Shown: positions 39,522 to 47,937 of the stretch, piece by piece
Layout of the letters: every line of letters begins with the position of its first letter
Numbering within the stretch: the first letter of the stretch is position 1
Made by a program: the position numbers and the translations under genes
The notes under the pieces: model-generated
Seen by the model: the letters and a program-made list of their open reading frames with translations, nothing else
Database searches by the model: none
What the model was told of the DNA's origin: nothing
Assembly (NCBI GenBank): GCA_964428055.1
Contig: CAYRWM010000010.1
Span: 1-49,170, forward strand
From: CAYRWM01 sp964428055
Lineage (GTDB): Bacteria > Bacillota > Clostridia > Christensenellales > Christensenellaceae
Length of the DNA: 49,170 bases
Reading direction: 5' to 3'

Positions 39522-40762
39522 GCGTCGTTCCCGTAAAGATACTTCCTCTGCTTTTCAGTGAGCTTGTCTATGCTCACGCCCATAGCTGCGATCTTTCTCG
39601 CAGCCACCATGTCGTCTATCTCATCCGGCAGGTTTATTATGCCGGGTTTAAGTTCAGAAGCATGCTCGCACAGATACTTCAGAGCACAGAACTGGAGAGA
39701 AAAACTCATATCCATTATCTCGGCAGGATGCCCGTCGCCCGAAGCGAGGTTTACCAGTCTGCCTTCGGCAAGGAGATTGAGGACTCTGCCGTCTTCCATG
39801 AAGTAACCCGTGACGTTCTTTCTTACTTCTTTCTTCTCTGTGCATATGCGGTCAAGATCCTTTACCGATATCTCGCAGTCGAAGTGCCCTGCATTCGCGA
39901 GCAGCACTCCGGATTTCATAAGCTTAAAATGCTTTTCGGTTATAACGTCCTCGCAGCCGGTCAGTGTCAGGAACACATCGCCGACTTTAGCTGCCTCTTC
40001 CATAGGCATGACATAGAATCCGTCCATGACGGCTTCGGCAGCCTTTCTGGCATCGATCTCGGTTATGATGACTCTTGCGCCCAGTCCCTGGGCTTTTCTA
40101 GCTGCGCCTTTGCCGCACCAGCCGTAACCCGCGATAACAACATTCTTGCCGGCCACTATGAGGTTTGTCGTTCTCATTATGCCGTCCCATACCGACTGGC
40201 CCGTGCCGTAGCGGTTATCAAAGAGATACTTGCTCTTTGCGTCATTCACCGGTATAACAGGGAGCTCGAGCTTTCCGTCAGCGGCCATCGCGCGCAGTCT
40301 GTGCACTCCGGTGGTGGTCTCTTCAGTTACGCCCTTTACCCTTCCTATAAGATCTCTCTTTTCTGTGTGCAGCATCTCAGTCGTATCGCCGCCGTCATCA
40401 AGCACCAGGTCAGGCTCCCTTTCAAGAGCCGCCCTTAAATACCCGTAGTACTCATCCATACTGCAGCCGTGAGCGGCATAAACGTCCGCGCCGCCATCAG
40501 CAAGAGCCGCAGCTATATCGTCCTGCGTGGACAGCGGATTGCATCCGCATGCGACGACCTCAGCGCCGCACTCTTTCAGAGTCTCGCAGAAGTACGCCGT
40601 TTTGGCTTCAAGGTGTATGCACGCCATTATCCTCATGCCCTTGAACGGTTTGGTCTTGGAGAACTCCTCGCGGAGACCTTTCAGAACCGGCATGTACATG
40701 CTTACCCAGTCTATCTTTTTTCTGCCCTCAGGTGCGAGCTTTATATCCTTTATATCACTCAT
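39518..40762 (-). CDS. ahcY: Adenosylhomocysteinase family protein (possibly S-inosylhomocysteine hydrolase)
   Basis: A 414-aa NAD-containing enzyme. NAD motif VIAGYGWCGKGAA at about 210-222; substrate and catalytic region in ETTTGVHRLRAMA, PVIPVNDAKSKYLFDNRYGTGQS and NAGHFDCEI. It is the short form of about 415 aa, without the 40-residue insert of long bacterial enzymes, as in archaea and Thermotoga. It splits SAH (or its deaminated form) into homocysteine and the nucleoside. The ATG at 40762 follows AAGGA and overlaps galU by 8 bp. Being coupled to an SAH/MTA deaminase, it may really prefer S-inosylhomocysteine. Confidence 0.88.
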   Translation of the reverse strand: MSDIKDIKLAPEGRKKIDWVSMYMPVLKGLREEFSKTKPFKGMRIMACIHLEAKTAYFCETLKECGAEVVACGCNPLSTQDDIAAALADGGADVYAAHGCSMDEYYGYLRAALEREPDLVLDDGGDTTEMLHTEKRDLIGRVKGVTEETTTGVHRLRAMAADGKLELPVIPVNDAKSKYLFDNRYGTGQSVWDGIMRTTNLIVAGKNVVIAGYGWCGKGAARKAQGLGARVIITEIDARKAAEAVMDGFYVMPMEEAAKVGDVFLTLTGCEDVITEKHFKLMKSGVLLANAGHFDCEISVKDLDRICTEKKEVRKNVTGYFMEDGRVLNLLAEGRLVNLASGDGHPAEIMDMSFSLQFCALKYLCEHASELKPGIINLPDEIDDMVAARKIAAMGVSIDKLTEKQRKYLYGNDA

Positions 40763-41633
40763 TAACAATCGTCCTTAAGTATGCTTTGAATTCGTCTTTA
40801 AGATCGTCCCTGGAAAGTGCAAACTCGCAGGTGGCTTTCAGGAATCCCATCTTGTCACCGACATCGTACAGTTTGCCCTGCATCTCGACGGCAGTCATGT
40901 TCTCCATCCTGGCAAGAGTTCTCAGTGCGTCGGTCAGCTGAATCTCACCGCCCGTGCCTTCTTTCTGACTCTGGAGCAGATTGAATATCTCTCCGCCGGA
41001 TACAACGTATCTTCCCATGAGCGCGAGGTTCGAAGGCGGGGACATCCTGGGCTTTTCTATCAGGTCCTTAACACCGTATACACCGTTATTTTCCTCATCG
41101 TATTCCACTATGCCGTATCTGTATGTTACTTCATACGGCACTCTCATGGCTCCCATAACGGATGCGCCGGTCTCATTGTATACATCTATAAGCTGCCTTA
41201 GCGCCGGCTTTTCGCCGACCATTATGTTGTCGCCCAGAAGGATGCAGAAAGGCTCGTCGCCTATAAACTCCTTGGCGCACCAGACGGCGTGACCGAGCCC
41301 TTTAGGCTGATGCTGGCGTACGTATGAGATATTGACCATCTTCGCTATATCCTGCACCATGTCCAGGAGCTCGTACTTCTCATGTCTCTCAAGCTCATGC
41401 TCAAGCTCAAGGGATCTGTCGAAATGATCCTCGATGGCTCTCTTGGAGCGGCCCGTTACGATTATGAGACTCTCGATGCCGGATTCGACAGCTTCCTCTA
41501 CTATATACTGGATGGTAGGCTTGTCTACTATGGGCAGCATCTCCTTGGGCATCGCCTTTGTAGCCGGAAGGAATCTCGTCCCGAGGCCGGCAGCCGGTAT
41601 GACCGCTTTTCTTATCTTTTTAATCTCTCCCAT
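40755..41633 (-). CDS. galU: UTP-glucose-1-phosphate uridylyltransferase
   Basis: A 292-aa nucleotidyltransferase with AAGLGTRFLPATKAMPKEML at the N-terminus (UTP-binding loop), IVDKPTIQYIVEEA, CILLGDNIMVG and IEKPRMSPPSNLA. It makes UDP-glucose for envelope polysaccharides and glycolipids. It follows the YjbQ gene by 5 bp and leads into ahcY-mtaD. Confidence 0.95.
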   Translation of the reverse strand: MGEIKKIRKAVIPAAGLGTRFLPATKAMPKEMLPIVDKPTIQYIVEEAVESGIESLIIVTGRSKRAIEDHFDRSLELEHELERHEKYELLDMVQDIAKMVNISYVRQHQPKGLGHAVWCAKEFIGDEPFCILLGDNIMVGEKPALRQLIDVYNETGASVMGAMRVPYEVTYRYGIVEYDEENNGVYGVKDLIEKPRMSPPSNLALMGRYVVSGGEIFNLLQSQKEGTGGEIQLTDALRTLARMENMTAVEMQGKLYDVGDKMGFLKATCEFALSRDDLKDEFKAYLRTIVNE

Positions 41634-41638
41634 GACCG

Positions 41639-42055
41639 TTACTCTCCTATGATCTTGATCATGACGCGCTTTACGCGCATCCCGTCGAATTCACCGTAGA
41701 ATATCTGTTCCCATGTGCCGAAGTCGAGTCTGCCGTCAGTCACGGCAACAACGACTTCCCTGCCCATGATCGTTCTCTTCATGTGAGCGTCCGCGTTATC
41801 CTCAAACCCGTTATGCGCATACTGGGAATAAGGCTTTTCGGGAGCTAGCTTCTCGAGCCACTTCTCGAAATCCGAATGCAGTCCGCTCTCGTCGTCGTTT
41901 ATGAAGACGCTGGCTGTTATGTTCATGGCATTTACAAGGCAAAGGCCTTCCTTGATGCCGCTCTTTCTTAAAGCCGCTTCAACCTTCGGAGTTATGTTCA
42001 CATACCCTCTTCTGGATGGGATGTTCAGTGAGAGCACTTCCCTGTAGCTTTTCAT
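41639..42055 (-). CDS. YjbQ family protein (UPF0047)
   Basis: A 138-aa single-domain protein with the family signatures VNAMNITASVFINDDESG, YAHNGFEDNADAHMKRTIMG (metal-binding histidines) and the C-terminal GTWEQIFYGEFDG. Members were reported to have weak thiamine-phosphate synthase activity and later linked to other phosphate chemistry; the real role is unsettled. It is cotranscribed with galU (5 bp). Confidence 0.9.
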   Translation of the reverse strand: MKSYREVLSLNIPSRRGYVNITPKVEAALRKSGIKEGLCLVNAMNITASVFINDDESGLHSDFEKWLEKLAPEKPYSQYAHNGFEDNADAHMKRTIMGREVVVAVTDGRLDFGTWEQIFYGEFDGMRVKRVMIKIIGE

Positions 42056-42075
42056 ATGCTTCCTCCCGCCGGCGC

Positions 42076-42303
42076 TTATTTAAAACCTCCGCCCAGCCAG
42101 TAGTACAGAACCATTATGAGAGCGATAAAACCGCAGGCATATATGCAGGCAACAGCAAGCCTCTTTTTATTGAAAGGCTCCTTCGGCTCTTCTTCCTTCA
42201 GTTTTTCCTTTTCGTCCTCACACTCAACGAGCAGGGCTCTGTCAAGTTCGCAGAACTCCTTGTCGTTCGCGTATTTGGTTCCGCAAACCGGGCACTTTTT
42301 CAA
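42076..42303 (-). CDS. Small zinc-ribbon membrane protein
   Basis: A 75-aa protein. A half zinc ribbon at the N-terminus (CPVCGTKYANDKEFC), an acidic Lys/Glu-rich linker, then one membrane helix (about 50-70, AVACIYACGFIALIMVLYYW). It probably sits in the membrane with the ribbon inside the cell. The family is not recognised. It leads the YjbQ-galU-ahcY-mtaD gene string. Confidence 0.7.
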   Translation of the reverse strand: MKKCPVCGTKYANDKEFCELDRALLVECEDEKEKLKEEEPKEPFNKKRLAVACIYACGFIALIMVLYYWLGGGFK

Positions 42304-42353
42304 GACGCGGCCTCCGTGTTTTGTTATTTGTTCCTATATTATATCAAATCTCA

Positions 42354-43679
42354 TTAAAAAGGCATAACCCATCCGGGGAAATCAGCCCTGCTGTCCGCGG
42401 AGTATAACGCCCGGTCAAACAGGAAATACTCACTGTGTCCAGAGGCCATAAACGTCACATCGATATACTTGACCTCTCCGTTTAAGTATACTGCATTCCA
42501 TGCATGGTCTTCACCGCTGTACAGTTTTCCGAATACTACCCAGCACGGTATGTCGAGCTCATCGCAAAGAGCTTTTAAGGCATAGGCATAACCGGTGCAC
42601 ACCGTCCTGCCGGATATGAACGTTCCGTACGCGGTCCGGTCGAAGAACATTTCCTCAGTCATGGCATTCTTGGATTTTTCCGCTATATCTTCCGCATATA
42701 CCGCAAGATCCGTTATCCTGCTGCACACAGTCTTAAGAGCATCCTCTTCTTCCATGCCTTCCGTTTTGGATTTAAGTTCCTCCGCCTCTTCCTTTATACG
42801 GTCCCGCATTTCGCCGGCTCTTTTTTCGCACTCATCCCTGTCGGCAGTGATCTCAAGATAAACTTCAGTTATGCAGCCGTTATCCGCATTATATCTCTCC
42901 GTCTTAATGCCGGTGGGTTCACATACTATATCGTGGCAGTCGTTCGCGTACGCTTCGGTTGCGAGCCCGGTCAGATACTTGATATCAACAGCATCATCGG
43001 TATAAAAAGCAAGCTTTTCATCCCAACTGGTAAACCCGTCCATCATGGAATGGATTATTTCGATATCCTCCATATCCGATATGTCGGTTATATCCCTGAC
43101 CGCATCATCGCGGTACGTGATGTCGACGCCTATCTCAACAGCGTCATCGTACGCATATACGGTGCTCACAAAAAGGGTCGTGAGATAAGCAATGTGAACG
43201 TTTGAAGACTGTATCTTCTTTATATCTCCGTTAACTGACTCGGCATCGTGCCTGACGTCCGAATCAAACAGAAGAGCGACCTCTTCCTCGCCCTTAAGAA
43301 CGGCATCTTCGAGTGCGGTATCGAGAGCTTCCGCACTGTACATACCGGAACTTGAAGAGGGGTGCTCCCTGTCGGAGAGAGTCATATTGAAGTCAACAGA
43401 ATAATGGCCGCCCTCGCTCGTGTATTTTACGTCCAGATCCTTTATCAGGCTGCCTATCTCATATGAGCCGACAGCAGCCTTTATATCTTCCTCGATCCGG
43501 GGCTTGTCGGCAGCGAGGCTTCCGGAAAAGTCGAGCGTTACGGATGTTTCGCCGCTTTCTGCGGTATCCCTTAAAGCGCTCATGAGCGCTTCCGTGGAAT
43601 ACGGTTCCCCGCCGCCGGAGCACGATGCGGCCGAAACTATTATCATTATTACAAGTATTATGAGTATTGTCTTTTTCAA
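42354..43679 (-). CDS. Lipoprotein with transglutaminase-like domain
   Basis: A 441-aa exported protein. The signal peptide ends in VSAASC, so Cys20 is the likely lipidated residue. The middle (about 25-260) is acidic and Asp/Ser-rich with repeated alpha-beta units. The C-terminal about 130 residues are transglutaminase-like, with Cys in GRTVCTGYAYAL, His in GEDHAWNAVYL and Asp in KYIDVTF. Such surface proteins may act as proteases or crosslinkers on wall or peptide substrates. It ends 50 bp before the zinc-ribbon membrane gene. Confidence 0.8.
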   Translation of the reverse strand: MKKTILIILVIMIIVSAASCSGGGEPYSTEALMSALRDTAESGETSVTLDFSGSLAADKPRIEEDIKAAVGSYEIGSLIKDLDVKYTSEGGHYSVDFNMTLSDREHPSSSSGMYSAEALDTALEDAVLKGEEEVALLFDSDVRHDAESVNGDIKKIQSSNVHIAYLTTLFVSTVYAYDDAVEIGVDITYRDDAVRDITDISDMEDIEIIHSMMDGFTSWDEKLAFYTDDAVDIKYLTGLATEAYANDCHDIVCEPTGIKTERYNADNGCITEVYLEITADRDECEKRAGEMRDRIKEEAEELKSKTEGMEEEDALKTVCSRITDLAVYAEDIAEKSKNAMTEEMFFDRTAYGTFISGRTVCTGYAYALKALCDELDIPCWVVFGKLYSGEDHAWNAVYLNGEVKYIDVTFMASGHSEYFLFDRALYSADSRADFPGWVMPF

Positions 43680-43813
43680 GTTCTTTTCCCTTACTGATCG
43701 GTGTTCTATTATTATACAATATCGGTAAATTTACTGCATGTCAATTTGTGGGATTCGGAAGCATATTTCGGGCAAATTTTTGAGCGTATCCCCCACCTAA
43801 AATGATTAAAAAT

Positions 43814-43843
43814 TTGATTTTTCCTTTTTTACTGTGATATAAT
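43814..43843 (+). promoter_or_regulatory. Promoter of the small membrane protein gene
   Basis: TTGATT (43814-43819), 18 bp, TATAAT (43838-43843) with TG extension. The 228-bp gap between the lipoprotein gene and this gene holds nothing else recognisable. Confidence 0.65.
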
Positions 43844-43907
43844 CCTAAAAAATCAAAATAACTGCTAAAAAAACAGCATAACAAAGCGAAAAGTGAAGGA
43901 CATAAAA

Positions 43908-44156
43908 ATGTGGGGAACATACTCTGGTCACCGGAAGGTCAGGATAGGAAAGGCAGGCATTGCCGCCATACTCATATGTATAGCAGTTATCGCCCTTATA
44001 ATAATCGCGGCCGTGAACGCTCCGCCGGAACATACCGCACCGGCTGTGCCGGATGACGGCGATACGGGACTGACTATTGCCGAATACAACAACGCATACG
44101 GACAGGATGACAGCTCCGTCACTGTGAGCAGAGACGGTACCGTCACTTCAAGGTAA
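43908..44156 (+). CDS. Small single-pass membrane protein
   Basis: An 82-aa protein: a basic N-terminus (WGTYSGHRKVRIGK), one membrane helix (about 17-38, AGIAAILICIAVIALIIIAA), then an acidic, Pro- and Asp-rich tail outside. AAGGA lies seven bases before this ATG; a GTG at 43893 is in frame but covers that site. The family is not recognised. It has its own promoter and is followed by a palindromic terminator. Confidence 0.6.
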   Translation: MWGTYSGHRKVRIGKAGIAAILICIAVIALIIIAAVNAPPEHTAPAVPDDGDTGLTIAEYNNAYGQDDSSVTVSRDGTVTSR

Positions 44157-44185
44157 AAAACATACCCGCGGTTAACCGCGGGTAT
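44154..44185 (-). terminator. Perfect 24-bp palindrome, terminator of the MGMT-ABC-F unit
   Basis: 44162-44185 is a perfect palindrome centred on GTTAAC with arms ATACCCGCG. On the minus strand it is followed by a T-run, so it ends transcription from the MGMT-family gene. On the plus strand only a weak T content follows. Confidence 0.75.
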
Positions 44186-44499
44186 TATTCTGTCCACAGA
44201 GACCTTTTCATATCAACTCTTCCGTCTTTCAGAAAAATGACTCCTTCGCTTTCAAGCATGTGCCGCTGCACGTCCGCTCCGCCGAATGCAAACGCATCAG
44301 CCAGAGACCCGTCCGCGAACACCACTCTGTGACACGGAACTTCTCCGAAATACGGATTCACATGCAGAGCGCATCCGACGATTCTTGAAGCCCTGGGTCT
44401 GCCGCACATAGCAGCGACTCTCCCGTAATTAAGGACTCTGCCTCTCGGTATCTTTTTTACCGCGGCATATACTTCTTCAAAAAAACTGTCACTCTTCAT
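44185..44499 (-). CDS. MGMT-family DNA alkylation repair protein (short form)
   Basis: A 104-aa protein made only of the C-terminal DNA-binding/catalytic domain of O6-alkylguanine-DNA methyltransferase (GRVLNYGRVAAMCGRPRASR, ALHVNPYFGEVPCHRVV). The active-site motif PCHRV keeps its cysteine, unlike alkyltransferase-like proteins, which have lost it, so alkyl transfer is possible. It overlaps the ABC-F gene by 11 bp and is cotranscribed with it. Confidence 0.88.
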   Translation of the reverse strand: MKSDSFFEEVYAAVKKIPRGRVLNYGRVAAMCGRPRASRIVGCALHVNPYFGEVPCHRVVFADGSLADAFAFGGADVQRHMLESEGVIFLKDGRVDMKRSLWTE

Positions 44500-46366
44500 C
44501 GGAAAGCTCCATCCATTCGGTCATAACCGTTTCGTATTCCGATTCCTTCTTCTCAAGATCCGAGCACCATTCGGAAAGACCGCTGTAGTCACTTGGATTC
44601 TCCTTTATCTTTTCCCTAAGATCCTTTATCTCGGAATCGAGTTCATCCATCCTTTTTGTGCATCTCGACAGAGCCTCGCGTTTTTTCGCCGTCTCACGCC
44701 GCCTCTGCTTCTGCGGGTTTACCTTCGGCCCGGGTTTTTCAGCCTCCGGCAGAACATCTTTTTCTTCAGACGATACCTTTTCCTCATATTCATCGAAACC
44801 GAACGGGAAGAATCTGGTCCTTCCGCAGCTTATCTCTATCACGTGATCGGCGAGCGCTCTTATGAAATACCTGTCATGCGAGACGAATATGACCGTACCG
44901 TCGTACTCTTTAAGAGCCTGCTCCAGCTTTTCCCTTGACTGCAGATCAAGATGGTTCGTAGGCTCGTCAAGCACCAGCAGGTTCGCGCCTTCCTCCATGA
45001 GTATGGCAAAACCTATCTTGGCCTTCTCTCCGCCGGACAGACTCCCTATCTCGGTAAAGACGTCTTCACCCTTTATAAGGACTCTTCCGAGCAGGGATCT
45101 TATCTCAAATTCCCTTTTAAGCGGATATCTGTCGGACATTTCTCCGAATACCGTCTTCTTCGGATCGAATATAGCGGCTTCCTGGTCATAGTAACCGACG
45201 GTTATGTCGCGCCCGAACTTTATCTCTCCCGCTGCATTCGGTATCATGCCGATCAGCGTCTTTATAAAAGTTGTCTTTCCGGAACCGTTCTCACCTATGA
45301 CTGCGGTCCTGCTGCCCCTTTTGAGCTCAAACGATACCGCTTCCGATATCAGCTTCTGCCCGCTTCCGACGCATACGGGAACGTCTGTAACGCTGAGGAC
45401 ATCGTTGCCTCCCCGTCTTTCCGCCTTAAAGCTGAACGACGGTATGGAGACTGTCTTTCTGGGCTTCTCTATTATCTCCATATGCTCAAGCTGCTTTACC
45501 CTGCTCTTGGCGGAAGATGAAGTGGAAGCCCTTGCCATGTTCTTTCTTATATAATCCTCCATCTTTTCGATGGATCTCTGCTGTTTCTCGTATTCCTTCT
45601 CAAGCGCGCTCATCCTCTGGCTTTTAAGGATCTTGTACTGAGAGTAGTTTCCGGCATACTCCGTTAAGGTGCCTCCCTCGATCTCCCACATCGCCGAAAC
45701 TGTCCTGTCCAGGAAATACCTGTCATGGGAAACTATTATGACCGCCCCTTTATATGATGCGAGGTAATCCTCAAGCCACCTGAGCGTCGCGAAGTCAAGA
45801 TGGTTCGTCGGTTCATCCAGTATCAGCAGGTCCGGTGAAGCCAGCAGCAGTTTCGCTATGGCAAGCCTGGTCTTCTCACCTCCGGACAGAAGATTTATCT
45901 TTCCTGAAAGGTCCCGGGAAGCAAAGCCCATGCCGGACAGCACCTTTTTAATCTCAACATCTATATTGTATCCGTTCCTGGATTCATAGAATGCCTGAAG
46001 TCTTGAATACTCCCTGCCGAGAGAAGCGTCATCGGGATCCGCAGATATGGCATGCTCCAGCTCCCGCATCTTTTTCTCAGCTGAAAGGACTTCGGCAAAC
46101 ACGCTCCTCATTTCATCCATTATGGAGTTTCCGCTCTCAAGGCCGCTGTTTTGCTTAAGGGATCCGATCTCCGCTGTGCTGCTCACATAAAGGTTTCCCT
46201 CTTCGGTCTCCTGCTCTCCGGCGATGACATTCAAAAGAGTGGTCTTGCCAGCGCCGTTGACGCCGACAACACCTATACGGCTGTCCTCCGTTACGGAGGC
46301 GGTAATATCCTTAAGCACGGTCTTTTCGCCGAACATGACTTTTATGTCTGTTAGGGATATGAGCAT
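44489..46366 (-). CDS. ABC-F family ATPase
   Basis: A 625-aa cytosolic protein with two ATPase domains and no membrane part: Walker A GVNGAGKTT and GENGSGKTT, signatures LLSGGEKTR and SLSGGEKAK, Walker B LLILDEPTNHLD and LLVLDEPTNHLD. The linker after the first domain is long (about residues 230-315), and a C-terminal coiled coil (about 545-625, QKQRRRETAKKREALSRCTK) resembles Uup/YdiF types. ABC-F proteins act on the ribosome, as translation factors or by protecting it from antibiotics; this one looks housekeeping. I start at 46366, behind GGAAAGAGAG; the upstream ATG at 46399 overlaps the -10 box. Confidence 0.9.
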   Translation of the reverse strand: MLISLTDIKVMFGEKTVLKDITASVTEDSRIGVVGVNGAGKTTLLNVIAGEQETEEGNLYVSSTAEIGSLKQNSGLESGNSIMDEMRSVFAEVLSAEKKMRELEHAISADPDDASLGREYSRLQAFYESRNGYNIDVEIKKVLSGMGFASRDLSGKINLLSGGEKTRLAIAKLLLASPDLLILDEPTNHLDFATLRWLEDYLASYKGAVIIVSHDRYFLDRTVSAMWEIEGGTLTEYAGNYSQYKILKSQRMSALEKEYEKQQRSIEKMEDYIRKNMARASTSSSAKSRVKQLEHMEIIEKPRKTVSIPSFSFKAERRGGNDVLSVTDVPVCVGSGQKLISEAVSFELKRGSRTAVIGENGSGKTTFIKTLIGMIPNAAGEIKFGRDITVGYYDQEAAIFDPKKTVFGEMSDRYPLKREFEIRSLLGRVLIKGEDVFTEIGSLSGGEKAKIGFAILMEEGANLLVLDEPTNHLDLQSREKLEQALKEYDGTVIFVSHDRYFIRALADHVIEISCGRTRFFPFGFDEYEEKVSSEEKDVLPEAEKPGPKVNPQKQRRRETAKKREALSRCTKRMDELDSEIKDLREKIKENPSDYSGLSEWCSDLEKKESEYETVMTEWMELSDEE

Positions 46367-46398
46367 CGCTGTCTCTCTTTCCAAAAAAACTACTGTCA

Positions 46399-46407
46399 AT
46401 TATATCA
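46399..46407 (-). promoter_or_regulatory. Extended -10 promoter of the ABC-F gene
   Basis: Minus strand TGATATAAT, about 10 bp downstream of the preceding terminator stem. A clear -35 box is not visible. The leader is short, so attenuation of the kind known for resistance ABC-F genes is unlikely. Confidence 0.5.
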
Positions 46408-46414
46408 CACAACG

Positions 46415-46443
46415 AAAAAGATGCCTCAATGAGGCATCTTTTT
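46415..46443. terminator. Terminator of the OYE-type gene
   Basis: AAAAAGATGCCTC-AAT-GAGGCATCTTTTT, a long perfect stem with A and T runs on both sides. It is 45 bp past the stop of the flavoenzyme gene. Confidence 0.88.
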
Positions 46444-46488
46444 CCGATGGTATATTTCGCTTATATAAGCACTTGTGCTCATGAAAGA

Positions 46489-47742
46489 TCAGTCTGTATT
46501 CTTTCTGAGAAGCGGACCCTTTGTGGCGCGGCAGTTCTTGAGAACTTCCGTGTAGGGCTTGTTGTGAACGACGCATCCGACGTTCTCCTGCTGAATAAGG
46601 AGCTCTACGCAGCAGTCACATGCGACACACCATTTGATGTCTTCGACTTTGTCATCACAGTACTTCTTGGGCAGATACGGATCGGCCAGGGACTGACGTC
46701 CGAGTGCGATCATATCACAGTTGCCGTGCTCGATGTTGTAGTTGCCGAAGTAGATAAGGCCGTTCTTCTCGGGATAGATAGCGTTCAGCTTGTTCTTGCC
46801 CTTGTTGAGGACTGAATATGCTCCGCCCATTACGACCGTATCAGGACATGCGTCCTTGATGTACTTGGCCATGGACATATGGATATATACATCGTCCGGC
46901 TTGTCTCTCCAGGGCATGTGCAGTTCCATTGTGTGCGTGGGAGCGCCTGTTGACTCGAGAATATAGCTCGCGCCTCTCTCTACGATACCTTTGCACAGAT
47001 CGATGGACTCTGTTAAGTCAATGATCGGGGAATCGGGACCTGCTGTTCCCTGTCCGCCCGGGAAGCCTTCCCACATGGAGACTTTGGATCCGATAAGGAA
47101 GTTTTCGTCCGGAACCGCTTTACGGGCCTTTTCAACCATGTCAAAAGCGTATCTGGATCTGTTCGCCCATGATCCGCCGTACTTCCAGTTTCTGTCATTG
47201 TAGGGTCTTAAGACCTGTGATCCGAAGTAACCGTGGCAGAACTTGAGGTCTACGCCGTCAGCACCGAGGTCGTACAGTATCTTGGATGTCTCGACCATAG
47301 TCTTTATAACGTCGTCAGCGTATTCATCCGTGACTTCTATACCTTCGTAACGGTACAGGGGCTTTACGGAATAACGGATCTTGTCGCCGCCGCCGGAGAT
47401 CTCACCGGAGTGGTTCAGCTGCACTATGAGCAGCGGATCGGGATTGATGTCCTTTAAGTGTTTGATGAACTTTCCCCACTCCTTGATGTCCTCGGGATCG
47501 TTCGGATAAAGGGCAATCTGATTTGTCCTTGCACGGCTGTCATACTGCATCGTGATAGACTCAAAATCGATTACACCTGCGTCACCTTCCATGAGCTTTT
47601 CGTATCTCTCGATCGCTCTGGGAGAGAGATGTCCGCCGTTTATGGCGTCGCCGCATTCCATGGGCTGTATGACGAATCTGTTCTTGGCTGTTCTCGGACC
47701 GATCTTGATCGGCTGGGCTAAAGCTGTGCCTTTTGTACTCAT
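46489..47742 (-). CDS. Old yellow enzyme family flavin oxidoreductase
   Basis: A 417-aa TIM-barrel FMN protein starting MSTKGTALAQPIKIG, with GGAGG upstream; the longer reading to 47778 lacks a good site. Features: NRFVIQPMECGDA, VQLNHSGE, GVDLKFCHGYFGSQVLRPYNDR, MIALGRQSLADPYLP. A Cys cluster near the C-terminus (WCVACDCCVELLIQQENVGC) would hold a 4Fe-4S centre, as in 2,4-dienoyl-CoA reductase and BaiCD-type enzymes. The FAD/NAD domain of those enzymes is missing, so electrons must come from a partner. It is divergent from an AraC-type regulator that probably controls it. The substrate is likely an enoate or a related unsaturated compound. Confidence 0.85.
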   Translation of the reverse strand: MSTKGTALAQPIKIGPRTAKNRFVIQPMECGDAINGGHLSPRAIERYEKLMEGDAGVIDFESITMQYDSRARTNQIALYPNDPEDIKEWGKFIKHLKDINPDPLLIVQLNHSGEISGGGDKIRYSVKPLYRYEGIEVTDEYADDVIKTMVETSKILYDLGADGVDLKFCHGYFGSQVLRPYNDRNWKYGGSWANRSRYAFDMVEKARKAVPDENFLIGSKVSMWEGFPGGQGTAGPDSPIIDLTESIDLCKGIVERGASYILESTGAPTHTMELHMPWRDKPDDVYIHMSMAKYIKDACPDTVVMGGAYSVLNKGKNKLNAIYPEKNGLIYFGNYNIEHGNCDMIALGRQSLADPYLPKKYCDDKVEDIKWCVACDCCVELLIQQENVGCVVHNKPYTEVLKNCRATKGPLLRKNTD

Positions 47743-47790
47743 CTTCAATACCTCCGTAAAAAATGATGGATGTTTCATTTAACTGATTTT

Positions 47791-47819
47791 ATTATATAAA
47801 TCACGTTTGACCACAATAA
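47791..47819 (-). promoter_or_regulatory. Putative promoter of the OYE-type gene
   Basis: Minus strand TTATTG, 17 bp, TATAAT. The -35 box is weak, as expected for an activator-dependent gene facing an AraC-type regulator. Confidence 0.45.
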
Positions 47820-47864
47820 TAGTAAAAAATAGCATTAAAAGTTGCAGATAATGATATTTTTCTG

Positions 47865-47892
47865 TTGAAATTGCCTTTTTCAATGGTAAAAT
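47865..47892 (+). promoter_or_regulatory. Putative promoter of the AraC-type regulator
   Basis: TTGAAA, 16 bp, TAAAAT. The leader is about 40 nt; GGGGAAAAC stands before the ATG at 47938. Confidence 0.5.
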
Positions 47893-47937
47893 CAATATAT
47901 AGACATAAACAGTATTGTTTTATCTTACGGGGAAAAC

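Noticed and set aside
40755..40790. SAH riboswitch for the ahcY-mtaD genes
   Set aside because: ahcY overlaps galU, so there is no leader that could hold a riboswitch.
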